A stretch of DNA of 40,205 bases from Xenophilus sp. L33 (GTDB lineage: Bacteria > Pseudomonadota > Gammaproteobacteria > Burkholderiales > Burkholderiaceae_C): NCBI RefSeq assembly GCF_009765735.1, contig NZ_LMUW01000064.1, forward strand, positions 1 through 40,205, read 5' to 3'. Shown one piece after another: positions 36,379-40,205 of the stretch (position 1 is the first letter of the stretch; each line of letters starts with the position of its first letter). The notes beneath the pieces were generated by a model. The model did no database searches and had not been told where the DNA came from. It saw only the letters and a list, made by a program, of their open reading frames with translations. The position numbers and the translations under genes were made by a program.

Positions 36379-37700
36379 CAGGGCGTGTACCCGAAGTCGG
36401 CATCCAGCTTCGCCGTCATCAGCTCGCGGCCGGACTCGCTCCACGACTCGCCAGCCGGCACGGTCAGCGACACGGCGCGCACCATCGGCAAGGTCGGATC
36501 GTCGTAGCGCGGCGGACGTTGCGCCGGCTCGGCCGCCAGGTTGCGCACCGTCTCGAGCAGCAGCCGGCGGGTCATGGAGACGCCGGTGTCGCTCATGCCC
36601 AGGTGCTCCTTGGAGCGGTCGTAGATCGGCGCCACGCCGGACTGGCAGGCGGCGTCCTGCACCCAGAGGCCCGGCAGGCCGGAGAACCAGGTCTTCTTCT
36701 GCGCGTCCTGGTTGAACTGGAAGGCGTTCTGCAGGTTGAAGCGGGTCCAGTACCTGGCGAAGGGCTCGGTCATGGCGCGCGGCGCGTAGGCGTTGGCGCT
36801 CGGATGGCCGGTCTCGCGGCCGGCATGGCCGTTGTCGAACAGCTTGCGGGTCTTCTCGTAGAAGGGCTGCGACGGGTGGTAGGAGAACATGATGCACAAG
36901 GTGTTGTGATCATCGAGCGGCACCCAGGCATGGCCGCTCAGTTCCGGGTACTGCGACTGCGGCGGCACCAGCGTGTAGAAGGGCAGCAGGAACTGGTTGA
37001 CCCTCCAGTAGTGCGTGTTCTCGTCGAGTACGCGGCGCGACGCGATGCTCATGCCGAAGTCCTGGCGCTTGCATTCGAAGGTCGGCCGCAGGTCCTTCTT
37101 GGCCACCCAGTCGCTGATCGCGCCCTGCGAGTCGATGCGGCCGTGCAGGATCGGCGCATGGGCCGAATCGATCTCGCCCTCGACCGCCTGCAGCCAGTTG
37201 CACTCCTGGATGCGGAAGCTGACGTAGACGTTCTCCTGCGGAACCATGTTCCATTCCATCTCGGGCAGCGGCGGCGGCTGCTCGCGGTCCGGGCCCATGT
37301 AGGTCCAGACGATGCCGTTGCGCTCGCGGCAGGGGTAGTTCTTGACCCGCACGGTTTCCTTCAGCCGGCTGCGCTCCGGCTCGGCCGGCGTCTCGACCAC
37401 GTGGCCCGCCACGTCGAACTTCCAGCCGTGGTAGATGCAGCGGATGCCGCAGTCCTCGTTGCGGCCGAACACCAGCGGCGCGCCGCGGTGCGGGCAGGCG
37501 TGGTCGATCAGGCCGACCTTGTTCTCGCTGTCGCGGAAGGCCAGCAGGTCTTCGCCGAGCAGGCGCACCCGCTGCGGCTGGCCGTCGGGCTCGAGGTCGG
37601 CGGAAGGCAGGAAGGGGATCCAGTAGAGGCGCATGAGCTGGCCCATCGGCGTGTCGGCGCCGACGCGAACCAGCGTCTCGTTGTCTTGGGGGGAAAGCAT
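36378..37700 (-). CDS. Rieske oxygenase, phthalate/phenoxybenzoate dioxygenase-like
   Basis: 440 residues from ATG at 37700; AAGGAA lies about 10 bp upstream. The Rieske ligands are CPH (HACPHRGAPL) and CIYH (CIYHGWKFD). The iron site is QAVEGEIDSAHAPILHGRID, the form found in phthalate 4,5-dioxygenase and phenoxybenzoate dioxygenase oxygenase subunits. It should add oxygen to an aromatic carboxylate, using a reductase not seen here. It is the first gene of a minus-strand operon with a GntR regulator, CoA-transferase and a second Rieske protein, and has a promoter with three operator-like dyads directly upstream. Confidence 0.92.
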   Translation of the reverse strand: MLSPQDNETLVRVGADTPMGQLMRLYWIPFLPSADLEPDGQPQRVRLLGEDLLAFRDSENKVGLIDHACPHRGAPLVFGRNEDCGIRCIYHGWKFDVAGHVVETPAEPERSRLKETVRVKNYPCRERNGIVWTYMGPDREQPPPLPEMEWNMVPQENVYVSFRIQECNWLQAVEGEIDSAHAPILHGRIDSQGAISDWVAKKDLRPTFECKRQDFGMSIASRRVLDENTHYWRVNQFLLPFYTLVPPQSQYPELSGHAWVPLDDHNTLCIMFSYHPSQPFYEKTRKLFDNGHAGRETGHPSANAYAPRAMTEPFARYWTRFNLQNAFQFNQDAQKKTWFSGLPGLWVQDAACQSGVAPIYDRSKEHLGMSDTGVSMTRRLLLETVRNLAAEPAQRPPRYDDPTLPMVRAVSLTVPAGESWSESGRELMTAKLDADFGYTP

Positions 37701-37729
37701 CGGGGGGGTTCCTTGGCCGCAGCCTTGTT

Positions 37730-37771
37730 CGGTCGAACCAATCGGTCTGGTAAACCAAACTGGTTGGACCA
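37730..37771. promoter_or_regulatory. Three GntR-type dyads before the Rieske operon
   Basis: CGGTCGAACCA (37730-37740), TGGTAAACCA (37748-37757) and TGGTTGGACCA (37761-37771) are all of the form (T/C)GGT-N2-3-ACCA, like FadR-subfamily sites (TGGTNNNACCA). They lie directly downstream of the candidate -10 box, where a bound repressor would block transcription. The operon encodes a FadR-type GntR protein. Confidence 0.7.
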
Positions 37772-37800
37772 ATCTTAGCGTTGAACCATTGACGATGCAA
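37772..37800 (-). promoter_or_regulatory. Candidate promoter of the Rieske operon
   Basis: Minus-strand TTGCAT (37800-37795), 17 bp spacer, TAAGAT (37777-37772). Three of six and four of six bases match the sigma-70 consensus. It lies 72 bp before the oxygenase ATG and abuts the dyads. Confidence 0.5.
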
Positions 37801-37818
37801 GTGCGCCCCCTCGGCGCT

Positions 37819-37854
37819 CAGGCCGCCCAGGCCGCTCGGGCCGCTCAGGCCACC
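37819..37854. repeat. Four tandem 9 bp units across the SDR stop codon
   Basis: CAGGCCGCC, CAGGCCGCT, CGGGCCGCT and CAGGCCACC follow each other without gaps. The SDR stop codon (37847-37845) lies at the junction of the third and fourth units. Slippage here could change the end of the SDR protein. Confidence 0.55.
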
Positions 37855-38591
37855 TGCCGCGTCGGCCGGAACACGATCTCGTTCACGTCCATGTCCTCCG
37901 GCTGGCCGATCGCGAAGGCCACGGCGCGCGCGAAGGACTCGGCCGGGATCGCGTTCGCCTCGTAGAAGTCCAGCAGCCGCGAGGCCATGTCGGCCTCGGT
38001 GACGCTGCCGGGCAGCTCGCTATCGACCGCGCCGGGCGAGATGACGGTCGTGCGGATGTTCCAGGGCTTGACCTCCTGCCGGAGCCCTTCGGACAGCGCG
38101 CGCACCGCGTACTTGGTCGCGCTGTAGACCGCACCGTTGAGCATGACCTTGTGCCCGGCGATCGACGACGTGTTGACGAACTGCCCGGACTTCTGCGCCT
38201 GCATGTGCGGCAGCGCCGCCGCGATGCCGTACAGCACGCCCTTCAGGTTGACGTCGATCATGCGGTCCCAGTCGTCGACCGTGAGCCGCTCCAGCGGCGC
38301 CTGCGGCATGAGCCCGGCGTTGTTGACCATGACGTCGATCCGCCCGAACTTGCGCACGGCGGTGTCGACCAGGTGCTTCACCTCCTCGCGCCGGGTGACG
38401 TCGGTGGCGACGGCGAGCGTGCGTGCCTCGCCGCCGTCCAGTTCGCGGGTCAGCTGCTGCAGCCGCTCGACGCGCCGCGCGCCGAGCACCAGCCGGGCGC
38501 CCTGCGCGCTCAGCAGGCGCGCGGCCGCCAGGCCGAGCCCGCTGCTGGCGCCGGTGATGACGATGACCTTGCCTTCGATGTTCGTGCCCAT
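37845..38591 (-). CDS. Short-chain dehydrogenase/reductase
   Basis: 248 residues of the classical SDR type. Cofactor motif TGASSGLG (about 14-21), the ARR following strand 2 that favours NADP(H), NNAG, the catalytic Ser in NTSSIAG, and YSATK (Tyr-x3-Lys) are all present. The C-terminal SPGAVDSEL is also typical. It should oxidise or reduce a hydroxyl/keto group in the cytoplasm; the substrate cannot be told. It is divergent from a LysR gene across a 133 bp gap with inverted repeats, so this LysR protein probably controls it. The close relatives I know are annotated only as SDR oxidoreductases. Confidence 0.93.
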   Translation of the reverse strand: MGTNIEGKVIVITGASSGLGLAAARLLSAQGARLVLGARRVERLQQLTRELDGGEARTLAVATDVTRREEVKHLVDTAVRKFGRIDVMVNNAGLMPQAPLERLTVDDWDRMIDVNLKGVLYGIAAALPHMQAQKSGQFVNTSSIAGHKVMLNGAVYSATKYAVRALSEGLRQEVKPWNIRTTVISPGAVDSELPGSVTEADMASRLLDFYEANAIPAESFARAVAFAIGQPEDMDVNEIVFRPTRQVA

Positions 38592-38638
38592 GAAGCTCTC
38601 CTGAAAGTGATGAATCGGCCTGCAATGTAGGTCGGCCG

Positions 38639-38693
38639 GTATCAATCGCCTAGACGGCGATGGCTTGCACCAGTCGCAAGCCAGCGTTGATAC
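38639..38693. promoter_or_regulatory. Nested inverted repeats between the SDR and LysR genes
   Basis: Three dyads are nested or adjacent: outer GTATCAA (38639-38645) with TTGATAC (38687-38693); ATCGCC-N5-GGCGAT (38645-38661); GCTTGC-N7-GCAAGC (38663-38681). They lie in the divergent promoter and are likely LysR binding sites controlling both genes. Confidence 0.6.
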
Positions 38694-38724
38694 TGGCGAC
38701 CTTGCAACTCGAGGCGACGACGAC

Positions 38725-39693
38725 ATGGCCACCAGCGACATCCGCGCGATCGACATCTTCACCAAGGCGGTCGAGCTGGGCAGCATCCGGCGCGCCGCGG
38801 CCGCGCAGGGCGTGAGCCCGCAGGCCGCGAGCCAGGCGCTGGCGGGGCTGGAAGACCGGCTCGGCGTGCGCCTCCTACACCGCACCACGCGCAGCATCGC
38901 GCTCACCCACGAAGGCCAGCAGTTCCTGGAAGCCGCGCGGCCCGCGCTGGCCGCGCTGGAGCGCGCGGTCGACCGGGTGCGCAGCGCGAAGGACGAGATC
39001 GCCGGGCCGCTGCGCATCGTCGCGCCGCAGTACGCGTTCCTGCCGCTGCTGTGGCCGCTGGTCGACGAGTTCTGCCGCCGCCATCCCGCGATCGAGCCGG
39101 ACGTGAAGCTCGAGGACCGCATCGGCAACTGGGTGCAGGACCGCGCCGACGTCGGCTTCCGCATCGGCTCGGCGCCGGAGGACGGCGTCGCCGCCCGGCG
39201 CCTCTTCGCGATGCAGCTGATCGTCTGCGCCGCGCCCGCCTACATCGCGGCCCACGGCGCGCCGGCGACGATCGAGCAGCTGACCGCGCACCGCTGCAGC
39301 GTGCTGCGCCATGCCGGCACCGGCCGCGTGCTGCCCTGGCTGCTCAAGCTCGGCGGCGAGGTGGTCTCGCTGGACCTGCCACCCGCCCTGTCGACCAACG
39401 ACGTCGCCCTCGAGACCGAGGCGGTGCTGTCCGGCCAGGTGATCGGCATGCTGTCCGGCCTCGCGGCGGCGCCGCTGATCCGCGCGGGGCGGCTTGTGCC
39501 GCTGCTCGCGGCGCACGCCACCGACCACCTGAGCGTGCACATCTACTACGGCAGCCGCGCCGCGCAGCCGACGCGTGTGCGCGCCTTCATCGACCTGGCG
39601 GTGGAACGGCTGGCCGGCTCGTCGGCCTACGTGCTGGACGCGCGCGAACTGGCCGCCGCGGAGGCGAAGGGCCGCCGGAAGAAGCGCCGCTGA
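38725..39693 (+). CDS. LysR-family transcriptional regulator
   Basis: 322 residues from ATG at 38725, with GAGGCG 7 bp upstream; an ATG at 38665 lies inside the operator region. The helix-turn-helix reads [20 protein letters not shown] then [20 protein letters not shown] and [15 protein letters not shown], the group often found next to oxidoreductases (DsdC/YafC-like branch). The substrate-binding domain spans about 95-300. The C-terminus ends in a basic tail (KGRRKKRR), beyond the usual domain end. Divergent placement suggests it regulates the SDR gene. Confidence 0.92.
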   Translation: MATSDIRAIDIFTKAVELGSIRRAAAAQGVSPQAASQALAGLEDRLGVRLLHRTTRSIALTHEGQQFLEAARPALAALERAVDRVRSAKDEIAGPLRIVAPQYAFLPLLWPLVDEFCRRHPAIEPDVKLEDRIGNWVQDRADVGFRIGSAPEDGVAARRLFAMQLIVCAAPAYIAAHGAPATIEQLTAHRCSVLRHAGTGRVLPWLLKLGGEVVSLDLPPALSTNDVALETEAVLSGQVIGMLSGLAAAPLIRAGRLVPLLAAHATDHLSVHIYYGSRAAQPTRVRAFIDLAVERLAGSSAYVLDARELAAAEAKGRRKKRR

Positions 39694-39717
39694 CGACGCG
39701 GGCCGCAGGCCAGGGCT

Positions 39718-40205
39718 TCAAGCGTGCAGCAGCGGCAGCACCACGCGCTGCAGGCTCTCCTCGGTCCACGACGGGTCCTCGTCGTCCCAGCCGTTGTGCG
39801 CCAGCCGCCCGGCGCGGTCGATGACGAAGCTCACCGGCAGGTGCCAGATGCGGCCGTAGCCGCCGGCATAGGGGCTGTCCATCAGCCCGACCGGGAAGCT
39901 CAGGGTGGCGGCGACCTCGCGCACCTTCGGCATTGCCGCCGGCGTGTCGAGACCGAAGCCCAGCACCTGCAGCCCCTCGGCCGCATGGCGCTGCGCGAAG
40001 GCCGACAGCAGCGGCAGCTCCTCGCGGCAAGGCACGCACCAGGTGGCCCAGAAGGTGGCGAGCACCACCTGGCCCTGCAGGTCGCGGGTGGCGATGCTGC
40101 GGCCGTCGAGCGTCCTGAGCACCAGCGGCGGCGCCGGCTGGCCGAGCCGGAGGTCGTTGGCGAAGGCCGGCGCGGCGGCCAGGCCCGCCGCGGCGCCGGC
40201 CACGC
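39718..40205 (-). CDS. TlpA/ResA-like thioredoxin, N-terminus outside window
   Basis: At least 161 residues; the frame continues past the right edge. A signal-peptide end (AAAGLAAAPAFA) is followed by the mature TlpA-like domain: RLGQPAPPLVLRTLDGRSIA, VLATFWATWCVPCREELPLL with the WCVPC redox site, and the cis-Pro loop region LPVSFVIDRAGRL. Such proteins are periplasmic thiol-disulfide reductants, often for cytochrome c or other cofactor assembly. The WCVPC site differs from WCxPC only in the usual variable position. It converges on the LysR gene 24 bp away. Confidence 0.9.
   Translation of the reverse strand, partial: VAGAAAGLAAAPAFANDLRLGQPAPPLVLRTLDGRSIATRDLQGQVVLATFWATWCVPCREELPLLSAFAQRHAAEGLQVLGFGLDTPAAMPKVREVAATLSFPVGLMDSPYAGGYGRIWHLPVSFVIDRAGRLAHNGWDDEDPSWTEESLQRVVLPLLHA

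Overview
The window is about 40 kb of very GC-rich DNA (roughly 70% G+C by eye, G/C at almost every third codon position). Genes are densely packed in short operons. Gene content (form I CO dehydrogenase, an RcoM-type CO sensor, MHS transporter, many LysR/GntR/PadR regulators, aromatic oxygenases, acyl-CoA enzymes) points to a metabolically versatile soil or plant-associated betaproteobacterium of the Burkholderiales, most like the Comamonadaceae (Variovorax type). The assignment is by gene content only. I see no rRNA, tRNA, CRISPR array or intact insertion sequence.

Region 1 (1-10142, all minus strand) is a carbon monoxide oxidation locus, read right to left: rcoM (PAS/heme plus LytTR regulator), an unknown two-helix membrane protein, a regulatory gap, then coxM, coxS, coxL, coxG, coxD, coxE, an XdhC/CoxF-like protein, a MocA-like molybdopterin cytidylyltransferase and the start of a membrane protein that leaves the window. 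The 182 bp gap before coxM holds three direct repeats (consensus YGCAYGAARYGC on the plus strand) with an exact 21 bp period, on the face expected for a LytTR-type activator; RcoM is the obvious candidate ligand. CoxL carries the copper-ligating Cys of true form I CO dehydrogenases.

Region 2 (10225-15291) looks like acyl-CoA/enoyl chemistry: a nitronate monooxygenase-type flavoprotein and a FadH-type 2,4-dienoyl-CoA reductase on the minus strand, divergent from a PadR-type regulator overlapping an enoyl-CoA hydratase-family gene, with a PaaI-type thioesterase converging on it. Two near-identical inverted repeats 40 bp apart lie in the divergent promoter. Region 3 (15432-18119) holds a DUF899 protein, an MFS exporter of slightly different composition, and a decayed O-methyltransferase pseudogene. 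Region 4 (18138-22931) is a LysR regulator divergent from an M20 amidohydrolase / MHS symporter / M20 amidohydrolase operon. Region 5 (22944-24848) is a QuiC1-type 3-dehydroshikimate dehydratase with a 19 bp palindrome in its promoter.

Region 6 (25004-33167) starts with a complete miniature transcription unit encoding a 32-residue single-helix protein (-10 box, Shine-Dalgarno, ORF, intrinsic terminator). It continues with a fasciclin lipoprotein divergent from an ECF sigma factor, then a same-strand run of DUF4331 exported protein, tiny lipoprotein, TPR-type exported protein, HupE/UreJ-like membrane protein with an EF-hand loop, and a TonB-dependent receptor. This run is the best candidate for an undescribed system: every product is predicted to be in the envelope and the last two suggest uptake of a metal or metal complex.

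Region 7 (33184-37800, minus strand) is an aromatic-acid operon: phthalate-dioxygenase-like Rieske oxygenase, FadR-type GntR regulator, CaiB-type CoA-transferase and VanA-like Rieske oxygenase, preceded by a promoter with three TGGT/ACC(A/G) inverted repeats. No reductase partner is present. Region 8 (37845-40205) is an SDR oxidoreductase divergent from its likely LysR regulator, and a TlpA-like thioredoxin that runs off the end.
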